From Guadua angustifolia (Eukaryota > Streptophyta > Magnoliopsida > Poales > Poaceae): a stretch of DNA of 64,000 bases. The stretch lies in contig CM070503.1 in the NCBI GenBank assembly GCA_036346375.1, positions 1,798,001 to 1,862,000 of the forward strand. Reading direction: 5' to 3'. This document shows, in pieces, positions 43,396 through 54,364 of the stretch. The position numbers and the translations under genes are program-made. The stretch's first letter is position 1. Each line of letters begins with the position of its first letter. A model generated the notes under the pieces. It searched no databases. It worked only from the letters and a program-made list of their open reading frames with translations, and had not been told where the DNA came from.

Positions 43396-44066
43396 GATGG
43401 TCGTGGCGACAAAGCGGTAGCGGGTTCTGCCGCACGATGGTCGTCTTGACAGAGCGTTTATATGAGCCGCTCGCCGTGATCGTTCTCATTTGTGCGGGAA
43501 GAGAACAGAGAGAGAAGAGGGAGAGAGGGAAGAGAGAAGGAAGAAGGCGATTCTGCGCCATTTGTTTTGAGGTAAATTTTTGTTGTTTACTTTTCTTAGC
43601 AAAGAAATTATGATATGTTAGAAATAGTTAGATCTAGAGCATTGTAGCAGTAAATAGTGGTAGATTAGAAATAGTTATAGATGTATGTTACGGATAAATG
43701 TAGGTAAATTGATAGGTCACAGCTAGTTCTAGTTTAGAAAATTTAGATATTTTTTATGATAGGAGTATATCGGTATATATTGAAGGAAATATAGTTACTG
43801 AATGAGTATTTTTTTAATATATAAGTACATCGACACTTAATGTATGTATTGTTAGCAATGAATTTTTACGGATAGGAGTATATCGGTACATATTGATGGA
43901 AATGTAATTTTTTTACGATATAACTACATCGATATGAATTATTAGGAATGTAGATGTTTTTACGGTTAGATATATATTTTCGCACCATGTAGGTATAGTT
44001 ATGTTACGTCATAGTATTTTGTACGGAAGATAATTAATTCGTGGGTGAATGAATGGATTCGCAGAT

Positions 44067-46751
44067 ATGGCGTAGCGAGTTCCATTTAGGATTTATTATG
44101 GAGATGGGGTTGTAATGCATGGTTTGGAGGGTGCAGATCTAAGTAACATGCAAGATGTGGACGAAGTTTGAGTAGGCTCGAGGAGCGCACATTTGGTTCC
44201 GTGTTGAAATGGTTGTATTATACTTTTGGATGGAAGAAGACAAGTGTGAGTTGAAGGTATTTTGCCTATGTAGTGTGTAAACGACACTATTTATCGGGAG
44301 TTAGTTGAGCTAAAGGAACCGCATCGTGGAGATCATATGTGAGGGGGCAGAGCAACGGGATGGAATCGAGTGCTTTTAGTGCGAGCATATGAGAGGATGT
44401 TGCCCCAGCCAGCAGCTTGGACGCCGGTGAGTGTAGTCACCTCAAAATGAGCTCACCGGTGACACCGAAATTGGGGATCTAGCCATGAGCAACATGTTCA
44501 ACAAAGTGGTGAACGTGTTCGATTCGGGAGGATGATGAAAATGTTGGCCAAGAAGCGGGACCTGGTAGACGAAGGTGAGCAAATTGAGGAAATAACACTA
44601 GGATGGAAGAGGAAGACCGTGAGTACAAAGAGAAAGCGAAGAGGAGGACGACGATGAGTCGGATGAGGAAGATGGAGGAGGTACGAGACGCTTGTGCCGC
44701 CCGAGTGGAGCACGCAGACAATTTAAAAATATGGTTGTCAATGAAATGAGGGAGATGCCTTGGCAAGACTGGTGATAATGAGGTTAGGCATAACAAGATG
44801 TACCGACAAAAGAGGTCAGGCAGATGCCGTGAAAGATTGGGCTCTATCATTAAGAAGGACTTTCGGGGTTAAGAAATCCACCCCAACACGCTTTCTGACG
44901 TGGTGTGTGAGATCCATGGGTGTCCGTGGAGAGTGCACGCGACAAGCCCAAATGGGGCACCCATTGGATATGTTCAAGGTTGAGCAAAGATAAATGTATG
45001 ATCGAGAAGCAAGTGATGGCTCACAGGAACCTATCATCCGGGTATGTCGCGAACATCATGTACGCAGAGATAGTGGAGAACCTCAGTTTTGAGCCCCGTG
45101 CTATTATCCGAGCGATCGAGAACAGATATCAGTACACAATTAGCTACGGGAAGGCGTGGAGGGCGAAGCGAAGGCACTAGAAACGAGGTTTGGGAAGTTT
45201 GAAGACTCGTACCACAACCTCCCCCCACCGCCTCAGTTGTATTCAGGGAAGAAATCCTGGGACCTACTATGATTATCAAGATTGTCCGTCAGACAAGTGG
45301 CCAACTAAAATGCATCTGAGGAGAGTGTTCTTCGATTCGGCGCTTGCATTAAGGCATTCTCACATTGTCGTCCGTTGTTGTGCGTGGGCGGCACATTCTT
45401 GACCGGAAATACAGAGGGCAACATCGACAATTTGTGGGCGTCGATGGGAACAACCAGATTCTGCTGTTGCCTTTGCCTTCAGAGAAAGCGAGAACTACGA
45501 GAGTTGGTCGTGGTTCCTCTGAAACCTAAAGATCGGGTGGTCAAAACTCGCCCAGATTTAAAGCGTCTTTGATGACATCTATGCCGGGTTGCTTAGTGCT
45601 ATCAACCACCGCAAACAGGGAAGATGAGCCATTCCGATGGCTCGACTTGCAGAGTCGATGGTGCATGAGGCATTTGGGTGCAAACTTCTATAAGCAATTC
45701 AAGAACAAGCAATCGATGAACATGTTCAAAAGATGTAACTCCAATCAGAGAGGAAGTTCGAACTCGTGGAAAAATCTTGATGACCGACAAGGAAACACAA
45801 GGAGCAGATTTAACAACAAGAGCGCCAATGGAACACAAGAGCAAAGTGAGCCTCTTTTCCCCGCCAACAGAGGACGAGGCGACTAACCGCCGCCGGAGGC
45901 AAAGGCCAATCAAATGTTTCTCGATCGATCAAGCACGAATCGAAGAGAAGTGGTCATCGTTATATGACACACATGGTGCCGATCACGTGTGATGACCACT
46001 AACTTTGCGAAGTTTACAACTGGGTAATGCGAGGGATGAGGTGTCTTCCATTGGTAGGAATTGTCGAGGAGGCCGAGGGTACAACCAAGTACTTTGTGGA
46101 CAGCATGCATTTCCGAGATAGTAATGAGAGATGAGAAGGTCTTGTACTCTTCGATGATCACTAAATACATGGATGAGAAGGCTCGTATATGCCAAACATA
46201 GAGCTATCAAAGTTGGTGCACGACATCGCGCTCGAGGTGATCTGCAGGATAAAGGAAGGCGTGGAACCAACCGAGGGTTGTCACTCAGAGTGCATCTTAC
46301 AAGCCGAGTGCAAATGCTCGTGCAACAAGCCATACCTTTTGCATAGGCCATGTTCTCATGTTATAGCTGCATGTGCTTTATTTGGAATGCAACTGGTACA
46401 TACCTATCTGAATATTACATGAAGGAAAGGGTGATGGCAACTTGGGGCGAGGAGCTTTATGGTTATGGTGTTGTGGGTTCGTTCACCACAACTCCTAGTG
46501 TTGATGAAAGGTTCGGGTCCCCGATTTTGATGCGAGAAGAGGGAAAGCAGGCGTCGGAGAACAAGGCGATAAGAAATGACATGGATGAGTCGGTCGGCAA
46601 GCGCGTGAAGAAATGCTCATTGTGCAACCAACGAGGACATACGCTCAAGAATTGCGGAGCACAAAACGAAGAAGACGAAGGAGGAGATGGTCACCCGACG
46701 GTGGGGAAGGATCGTCCTCTGCGAGGATCGCCGCAGACCTCATCGCACTGA
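44067..46751 (+). pseudogene. Degenerate MuDR-type MULE transposase
   Basis: From ATG at 44,067 the N-terminal text (RVPFRIYYGDGVVMHGLEG, then DLSNMQ) matches grass MULE transposases, but codon 3 is a stop. It continues with VKDWALSLRRTFGVKKST (about 44,830), HRNLSSGYVANIMYAEIVEN (about 45,020), AIIRAIENRYQYTISYGKAW, GGTFLTGNTEG (VDGTFL-like, catalytic core, about 45,390), SRWCMRHLGANFYKQFKNK (about 45,660), TNFAK..NWVMRG-like text (about 46,000), a SWIM zinc finger CKCSCNKPYLLHRPCSHV (46,310-46,360) and a CCHC knuckle KCSLCNQRGHTLKNC (about 46,610-46,655). Frames shift several times and stops are frequent. Domain order and spread are those of a full-length transposase, so this was once the autonomous gene of the element. 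Confidence 0.9.
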
Positions 46752-46969
46752 TGACTTGCGCTTGCATTTAATCGATGTAACGGTGTTGTATGAACTATAC
46801 TTTGTACCTAGTCGCATTGCAGTGTTGTGGCTTCATAAATTGTTGTAATGAACTTCTCCGCTTTTTATGTGCGTGTCTGTTTCAATATATTGTTATGATG
46901 CTTATGCATTTTTACGGACTCTTCGCTTACATTTGTGTTTCGCTCTCACTTTCATTTTTTAGATTGCGT

Positions 46970-49470
46970 ATGGCTCACCAAAGAGGAGATGACGAGTGGT
47001 CAGACGAAGTTATCGGACCAAGACGTCGACCGTGGTCACCGTGTTCTTGATAGCCACCGCTGTCCCAGATGACGGAGGGACCTGGTACCGGGCGCCTTCG
47101 ACCTAGACCATTGCAAGACACGGGACGCCGATCCGCGTTGGATCCCCATGTAACATACCAGTATTTAAATTTGTAAACATGTTTGTTCTAGCACCGTGAC
47201 TACCGCAGCACTGATATCAATTACATGTTTATGTTTCTTAGGCTTCGAGCATCGGGGCTGCTGCCCCTCGCCCGGATGGTGGACCTCCTGGGACACCGGT
47301 TCCCTTCTGACCGTCCGATCACCTCTGGTGGATCGGTGGAGGCCGGAGACGACACCTTCCATCTCCTGTCGGGAGATGGCGATCACTTTACAGACGCCTC
47401 CTACCTCCTCGGCCTCCGTCCGGCTTGGTGTGGTGCCCAGACGTCTCCCCCCAGTGGCGGCCGCAGTTGCTGCAGAGGTTCGCGGGTGTACTACCACCTG
47501 CCGTGTACAGGACCTTCGACCACACGCACGGACCGACCTTGAGGTGGCTTGTACAGTTTCAGGTACGTAAGTAGCATTTCGAACTAAATTGTGTACGTAC
47601 TGCTTGAAATAACTAGTGAGCTTTATGTTACAGCGTGAGCAGATCGTCGAGCCAGCGGACGACGAGAGGCTCGCCGCCACCGAGGCGTACTCTCTGTGGC
47701 TCTTCTACCGACCATGTTCACGACGTCCCATGGGGATAGCGTGTCCACGCACCGTGTGCCATGAGGGAGATCGCGGACGCACTCGACGCCGTGCCACAAG
47801 ACTCGTGGGGCTCGGCCGTGCTGTGCGCCACCTACCGTGCACTCTGCGTCGGGTGTACACGGTTCACTGAGGGCTCGATCTTCGGAGGATGTCCAATGTT
47901 GCTACAGTTGTGGGCGTACGAGAGGTTCCAGATCGGCCGGCCCCAGATCGACCTGCAGCCTGTGGTGGGCACGCAGGCAGGCGGTGACGTCGACGGTCCG
48001 ACCATGGGCACCATCTGGTGCCTGCGACGGGTACGATATTGCAATCACGTGTTTGATATTTTTTGTTTAACTTTTCTGAGTACTAACGGGTACGTTCTAT
48101 CGTGACTACTGACCTTAGCTGGCGCTTTTGTTGGCGGGTAGCCTACCCGATCATTGCGTTCGACCACCTCACCGACGCATCGCTGTCATTGACGCCAGAC
48201 GCGTGACGCAGAGTTGCAGAATGCTGTGACGGTGGCTTTGTCCACCCTTTGCACACGAGACGACAAGATCGGGTTCACCCGGTTCCTCGTGTTCGACGTC
48301 CACGCCGAGGGCTACGCCGTCCATCGCGTGATGAGGCGCTTTGGTCTCGACAGTGTTCCCAAGACACGACGTCCGTGGGCCCCACCGCGCCCACTCGTAA
48401 GTTCCTCAGATTGATATTTTTATAATTGTTATTGCGTAATGCTATCTAATAATGTTGTACTTATTTTTCACCCACAGCACGAGAGGAAGGGGATACCGCG
48501 ACCACCCGGCACGCACGTATGTCGCCTTTGGGCCGAGGAGGGGGCGACCCTCGAGGACGTTCACGCCGAGGTGCGCGCCACGACGTCGGACGCATCCGGG
48601 CGTATCATGAGTGGTACACTCCCGGACTCGTGTGCGCTTGGTGCGTGTCGACCCGATCCTCCTAGACACGTTCGTGCAGGCGCACACGCATTCTCCATAT
48701 GGACTCGGTTCGCACGCTTTGGTACGCTATGCCATACCTTCGATATAATTTTTGTGCTAACTAATTCGTAATTTATTTTGCTAACTAATCCGTAATTTAT
48801 TTTGCAGATCGACGTCTTCGCACTATCGCCTGAGGAGCTTCGCGGCTTATGCAATCGGTGACCAACGGAGAGGACGGACGAGAGGACGCCACCCTTTACG
48901 TCGGGAGGTGTCTCGGACAGCTCGACACGCGCCTCGGTATGCCGGGTCCGGCCTCCTACCGTCTCCGCAGGCGCGCCGCTTAGCGGGGCAGTGCGCCAGT
49001 ACGTCTTCACACGGTCCCGCCCGCGACCGCGAGAGGGCACGCTTCAGAGCCGGTCAGCTTTCGGTGAGTAATCTTGAAATGCACTGCTCAAGTGTTACAA
49101 TCGCAGACATAATGCTCAAAACAATTCTTTATTTGGTACAGCCCGCAGTACACTTCTTCACAAGACGATCTCGACACGCCTCGACGACTACGACGACGAG
49201 GGCGATGCCCTGCACCAGAGGACTACCGTGATTACCTCTCCACGGACGTCTTTGGGGTGGAGCATCATCATCACACCAGACGGAAGCGCCACCACCGACG
49301 CAGCCTTAGTCAAGAAGACGGAGCGCCAAAGACGACGCAGCTACTCGGCCCTGCACGCGACGCCCAAATTAGGTCATAGAGGCCCCACCGCGCCACGCAG
49401 CTTGACGACTCATGGGACCGTGTTCGAGGAGGAGGCCTCCCGCAAGCGAGGCCGACAGAGTTTCTTTTGA
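46970..49470 (+). pseudogene. Plant mobile domain (PMD, MAIN-like) gene inside the MULE
   Basis: Starts MAHQRGDDEWSDEVIGPRRR at 46,970. Split over several frames, with intron-like gaps, are PMD motifs: LRASGLLPLARMVDLL (47,245), LVDRWRPET and EMAITLQ / YLLGLRPAW (47,320-47,430), GPTLRWLVQF (47,540), QREQIVEPADDERLAATEAY (47,633), then AREIADALDAVPQDSWGSAV and GCPMLLQLWAYERF (47,761-47,940), VFDVHAEGYAVHRVMRRFGL (48,288), and HERKGIPRPPGTHVCRLWAE (48,479). PMD proteins of the MAIN/MAIL family act in nuclear gene silencing in plants, and transposon-borne PMD genes are known from MULEs and Ty3 elements. Frame changes within conserved blocks indicate decay, although some gaps (for example 47,561-47,632, 48,031-48,118, 48,400-48,478) look like real introns. 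Confidence 0.8.
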
Positions 49471-49639
49471 TTTTTATTATTGCCGATATCTTATGTACTA
49501 AGTGTTTCATTTGAAATATGTTGCACTTGCATTTGTATTTTTGTAAACTTAATCTTACGACTTAGTTGTTCCTTTCATCGCCTAGACGCTTTGTCACACA
49601 CCTAGCACCTTTACTCACCGGTAGCACCTTTACCACGAA

Positions 49640-49931
49640 GACACGACAACAGACGCAATGACTTTTCCAATATGATGTGACTACTCATTGCTAAGCGGCT
49701 TTACTAAGTCGACACGACAACAGACGAATGACTTTTCGGTAGCGATGTGACTATCTTCGCTAGCGACTTTACCAAGTCGACACGACAACACACGCAATAA
49801 CTTTTCCGGTAGCGATGTGACTATCATTGCTAGCAAACTTTACCAAGTCGACACGACAACACACGCAATGACTTTTCCAAATAGCGATGTGACTACTCAT
49901 TGCTAGCGACTTTACCAGTCGAGACGACAAC
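49640..49931. repeat. 71-bp tandem repeat in the MULE
   Basis: GACACGACAAC (or GAGACGACAAC) recurs at 49640, 49711, 49779, 49850 and 49921 (spacings 71, 68, 71, 71). Units share AATGACTTTTCC, GTAGCGATGTGACTA and GCTAGCGACTTTACCAAGTC. It is followed by a short CGCCATGAAATGACAACA repeat to 49,990. The array separates the PMD gene from the third reading frame. Confidence 0.9.
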
Positions 49932-50083
49932 ACGCCATTAAATGACAACACGCCGCAACACGCCATGAAATGACAACACGCCATGAAATGCGCACACGCA
50001 TCAAGAGCTATAATTGAGTGGAGTAACCCTCACCACCACTATAAAACAGTCCGAGGGGTAGACATCCAACACACCAAACCACA

Positions 50084-51350
50084 ATGTCGTTCTACTGTCC
50101 GCCTCTTCAAAGCAAGCAGAGGTCATCCCCCCCAATATCCGGATGCCAGAAGCGTCGACGCCGAGTTTCTGCGGAGTTGCCCCGACCCAAATGCGATGTT
50201 GCAACCTACCGCGAAGATGATGCAATCTACCCATGGAGAGACGGTCACCGCACACTCATCATAGGCCGCACCCACGAGGTAAAACTATCGGTGTCCACAC
50301 AATACAGGTAACACTACCATCTCATGCATCGTTCTTTCTTTTCTCAAAGACAACGACCGGTGTTGCTTCTTCCAATGGATCGACGGCCGAACGACGTGAT
50401 CATTTAATTTCTACAACTGCCACGACGCCTACCCCGCTTCGCCCGAGAACTTCACCCGGTGGGAGAGGCCGCCAGGATATGTCCCTTTTCTAGATCGGCC
50501 AGAGCTCAGGGGCGGTGTGCAAGGGCCCAACCAATCGGTGAGTTTCATGCGTCATACTCTTGTTAAACTCACAAATTAGTAGTTCCTAAACAGTTCATCG
50601 CACACAGGAGTTCAAAAGGACACTTGCGAATGTGGTCAAGTCAACGGAGGAACCTCCTCCGGGCCACCCAAAGCCCCGACGCTTATGCGTACATGGCTGG
50701 AGGCGATGGTTGATACCGCCACGGTGATCTAGCGGACGGAGATTCTACCTGCGTGCCCTTGTCCGAGGATGAACGGTCTTTGGTACTTCAACCGGTGGAC
50801 CCGGAGACGCATTCACCCACATCTCAGCAACTCGCATGGGATAACCGGGGAGCAACCTCTCCGTGGTGCCACTACCACCCGTAAAAGCCAAACCCGAATA
50901 CGCCTTACGGTGTTATGCAACGACCAAAGCGGCATATCAGATGATCGCAGGCACGCTTCCGGTTGTTCAAGGATAAGCCCAACACAAAGCTCTCGCACCA
51001 TATAGTGGAGGCGAGCCAAAAAGAGCAGCGTCTCCGCATGTCTCCGCCAACGCCAACACAAAGAAGGCAGAGAGGTTCCTCTTCTCAAGAAGAAGGGACA
51101 AGGGGAAGCAATGGCCGAGGTCCGCAACACGCAACAAATCCTTGACTCGTTATGCAGACCATCCGGAACCCGTGGTATTAACATAGGGGACGCTGAATCG
51201 GATGACATGCCCATATGGGAGGGCGAAATCCACATAAACAACAACCAAAATTTAAGTCTTATACACCGAGACGCACGGCATAGGCCACCCAATCGGCGAC
51301 AATTGGGAGCATCGCAGAACCCCATGGAGTTCTTTCATAGTAGGGATTGA
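50084..51350 (+). pseudogene. Third MULE reading frame (uncharacterised)
   Basis: Begins MSFYCPPLQSKQRSS at 50,084. After an intron-like gap a frame reads RCCFFQWIDGPNDVI followed by PGYVPFLDRPELRGG (about 50,350-50,510). The CxFFQWID text recalls GRF-type zinc-binding proteins. Distal frames are basic and Gln/Arg-rich and end at 51,350. It is collinear with the two upstream genes and within the TIRs, so it probably belonged to the element. Function is not assigned, and frame breaks suggest decay. Confidence 0.4.
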
Positions 51351-51539
51351 GCGGTGTCCGAGGACAAATCGCAAAATTAGAACGGTCGTAATATGCGTAA
51401 AATGTATGACATCATTTCGGCCGCACCAGATAGGCGAACGATCATTTGTTCCACCATGACGAATAGTGCTTTCAAGTTAGTTCGTCCATCGTTGTAATGC
51501 CCTTGTAATATCATCTAATCTATTGCTTATTTTATCATC

Positions 51540-52080
51540 CGAACTTTCGTGTATGTGCCCTTATATATGTATTGTTTGAATTTTAAAAATTCCTCATATC
51601 TTAAAATAATTTGAAATTTTTATGGTAATATCATCGATATATCGTGAACCTCCATAAAGAGTTTCAAAATTTTTCGACGTCGTAAAAGTTTCCATGGTTT
51701 CGCTGTCGCAAGTGTTTTTTCCGATTTTCGCAACAAAATGCCGAGGCAACGTCCCGCTATCTCGCCCATACGTAAGTGGTAGCCCGCATTGCGAGGCCGC
51801 CTTGATTTTTTCTCGTATTTTTGGACCATGTCCGACATGTCCCATGGGCTACGAAAACCCTAAGTGGCCACGACACGTCTGTTTGCGTGCGCGAAAGTGC
51901 CTTTTTCCGATTTTGGTAACAAAATGTCGGGCCTACGTCCGACCATCTCGCGCAGATCAAGTGGTATGCCACGCTATGCGGGCCGCCTGCGTTTTTTCCC
52001 GTCATTTTTCGCCATATTCATGGACCTTACGAGGCTACGAAAACCCCTAAGTAAAATGCGATCACTAACTAAATAAAATA
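51540..52080. repeat. Two diverged direct repeats near the MULE right end
   Basis: TTTTTCCGATTTT...CAACAAAATG at about 51,716 recurs at about 51,903 (period about 187 bp). Both are followed by CTATCTCGC / CCATCTCGC, AAGTGGTA and CGAAAACCC. There is no protein evidence. Confidence 0.7.
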
Positions 52081-52319
52081 AATTTTTCCGATTCATTACA
52101 GACAATTATGTACAACCAATTTACAACAAAATTGTCAACAAAAAATATTAAATATAAAAAATTCTTCTAGCACTTTCGTCATGGCGATGACCTCTTGTAG
52201 CACTTTCTGCGGCGACAGTTTCTTTTCGCTTCGTCAAGACGTTCTCCGGCGCATGACGCCTGCGGTTCTCGTCTGCGCGTCGTTGTATCGACAGACGGAG
52301 GGCATCGCGCCGGGCACTG

Positions 52320-52438
52320 CCGCGTGTATTTTTCTATTTAGGCCCTCGCCGCAACGCGTGCGGCGAGGTATATTTCAAAAAATTTTCGTGGAATATTTTG
52401 AAATTCGAATAAAAATGTATTATTAAAAAAAAAATTCC
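52320..52438 (-). repeat. MULE right terminal inverted repeat
   Basis: Inverted counterpart of the left end. It reads on the minus strand from 52,438, with one or two extra A/T bases in homopolymers. Confidence 0.88.
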
Positions 52439-52439
52439 A

Positions 52440-52482
52440 CATATGTGTATGTATGTATGTATGTATGTATGTATGTATATGG
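52440..52482. repeat. (GTAT)n microsatellite
   Basis: About eight GTAT units directly after the MULE target duplication. Confidence 0.9.
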
Positions 52483-53086
52483 AGTAGTAACTAGTAGGAG
52501 CTTTTGGTGCAGTAAGAAGAAACTCAGCATATTGCTTTTTTTTAAAGGGGGTTTCACAATCAAAAATTTGTTTTTAAATTTAATTTGTATACCCTGATGC
52601 GCGCGCGCAGAAGTATTGACTCGATGCTGCTGCTGACAGTCCCGATGGGAAAGTTGCTCCAATTAAGCTTGAAGAGGACTCACTCGAAGTAAATGTGAGT
52701 GTCACCCGGCCATGACCCAACGCTCATGTGGATGCTACTAAACTGACTCTTTTCCTAGGCAAGCACCCAACAACAACAATTAATAAGTGTAACCAAGACA
52801 AATTAAGGAATAATCGCATGCAAGGTGTTCTAGGTAGCCATAACTAAGTGTGACTACGGTAATTAAGATAATAACGGAAAGATAAAATATGAAGTGTAGC
52901 AACGAAACGGATTGTAATACGAATTAATGTAGGAGAAATAATGTGAAACGGTGAAAAGTAACTATACAACGTAAGGTGAATAATTTCGTGCCGATTTCAA
53001 ATAAATCAGATACTAGGTTACACGGGAATAGTCGGGCACCCACCACGACTGTATGCCCGTAACTAGGCGTAATTTCCCAACAACGA
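52483..53086. other. Intergenic, nothing recognised
   Basis: AT-rich DNA with a GCGCGCGC patch near 52,600. There are no element ends or domains. Confidence 0.4.
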
Positions 53087-53523
53087 AGGGGATGTTTGGG
53101 AGAGCTCTGCTCCTCAATTTTCAGCTCCAAATTCGTGTAGTCAAACACTCCAGCTCTACAGAACTCCGGCTCCAAGAAAAATGCGAATCTAAGGGCTGCT
53201 CCATGATTTTTGTGGAGCTCCTTAAGGGGTACTTCAAGAAATACCGTTTCATACCCACTCGTGAAGTTCCTAGATAATTACCCACCTTTGCCACTAGTTA
53301 CACACATGAGGAAGTTCCTAAGTAATTACCCACCTTTGCCATTGGTTCAACATCCAAGGGCATAAATGGGTATCCACACCAAAACCATCTATTCTTGAAG
53401 CTGGATCTAATTTGCAAGCCAAACACCTCCCTTCTCTACTTCAACTCTATGATGGAGCTACTCTATGGTGGAGTTGGTGGAGTGGAGCTAATTTTTTTGA
53501 AGTGAAGCTCTCTCAAACAGGCC
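53087..53523. mobile_element. MITE-like element of about 437 bp
   Basis: The left end GGGGATGTTTGGGAGAGCTC faces the right end GAAGCTCTCTCAAACAGGCC, an imperfect inverted repeat with core TGTTTG.GAGAGCT. There is no coding capacity. An internal direct repeat is present: GAAGTTCCTAGATAATTACC at about 53,261 recurs as GAAGTTCCTAAGTAATTACC at about 53,311. The superfamily is undetermined because the TSD is unclear. Confidence 0.65.
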
Positions 53524-53719
53524 AGAAAATGTATGGCCCCATACGTTGCTGGGTGAAAGGCTGAAGCTCCCGTACATGTGATGATTAGATCGATAGAGAA
53601 ATTGTAATAAATATGTAATGGAAGTATTAATTTGGCATTTGATCTCGAGGGGAGGTGCTTACAACGTAACAATTAAAGAGGGAGTTGTTTAGCAAGATAC
53701 GGTCATAAGGAGGAGATAG

Positions 53720-53723
<4 letters not shown>

Positions 53724-53816
<93 letters not shown>
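53724..53816. repeat. (TA)n microsatellite, about 46 units
   Basis: An uninterrupted alternating AT run of about 92 bp. Its length in the real genome may differ because such runs are error-prone to assemble. Confidence 0.95.
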
Positions 53817-53818
<2 letters not shown>

Positions 53819-54364
53819 ATTGTGGACGAGAAGATGGAAATAAGTAGATATTTATATGGATAAGGATGTGCATGTGCAGTTTAATTAACCGCTAAAGCAT
53901 GAGTCTCGAAGTCCAGGGTAATCCATTCGTACGTAGTTGTTAAAATTAAAAATAATGACAATGGAACTATCGTTAACCTATTAAAGGAAGAGGGAAATAT
54001 AAATGTGGGAGAAGGAGGTTAATTACGAATTTCTACATTTTCTGGAGTATAGGTAGGCAAGGAAATAGATCCGAAATTTTAGGGATATTTACTCGATCGA
54101 ATTTCCCTTTTATTTTTCGGATTTCATGTAATTCACGTGTTACAATGATCGATCGATGCATCCCGGCCCCACGGAATAATATAATGTATGTTCCTTTTTT
54201 ATTTTTCGCGACGGTTGTTTTTCCTTGTCCTTTTATTTTATATTTTTTGGAAATCATAAAGCTAGAAATTAAAGGTGATATCAGTAGGTGGTGGTGGTGG
54301 TGTAGTGGGCTCCTGCCTCTACGCACTACATAACAACATACGCGTGCAATTGGTTTGTCAACTC
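53817..54364 (+). promoter_or_regulatory. Upstream region of the six-exon gene
   Basis: About 550 bp between the (TA)n tract and the ATG at 54,365. It contains a short GGT repeat (54,288-54,302). No convincing TATA box was recognised. Confidence 0.35.

Larger units (their letters stand above)
43141..52438 (+). mobile_element. 9.3-kb Mutator-like element (MULE) carrying extra genes
   Basis: Long terminal inverted repeats. The left one begins GGAATTTTTTTAATAATACA at 43,141; the right one reads the same way on the minus strand from 52,438. They stay alignable for about 120 bp through TTTCAAAAATATTCCAC, TTTGAAATATACCTC and GGGCCTAAATAGAAAAATAC. Both ends abut ACATATGT (43,133-43,140 and 52,439-52,446), consistent with an 8-9 bp MULE target duplication. 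Inside, all on the plus strand, are a decayed MuDR transposase (44,067-46,751), a decayed plant-mobile-domain gene (46,970-49,470), a 71-bp tandem repeat and a third putative reading frame. A TATA-like TTTATATGAG (about 43,458) with a GA-rich leader precedes the transposase. Confidence 0.88.

Noticed and set aside
53724..53816. Origin of replication or regulatory AT tract
   Set aside because: It is a pure (TA)n microsatellite without other origin features.
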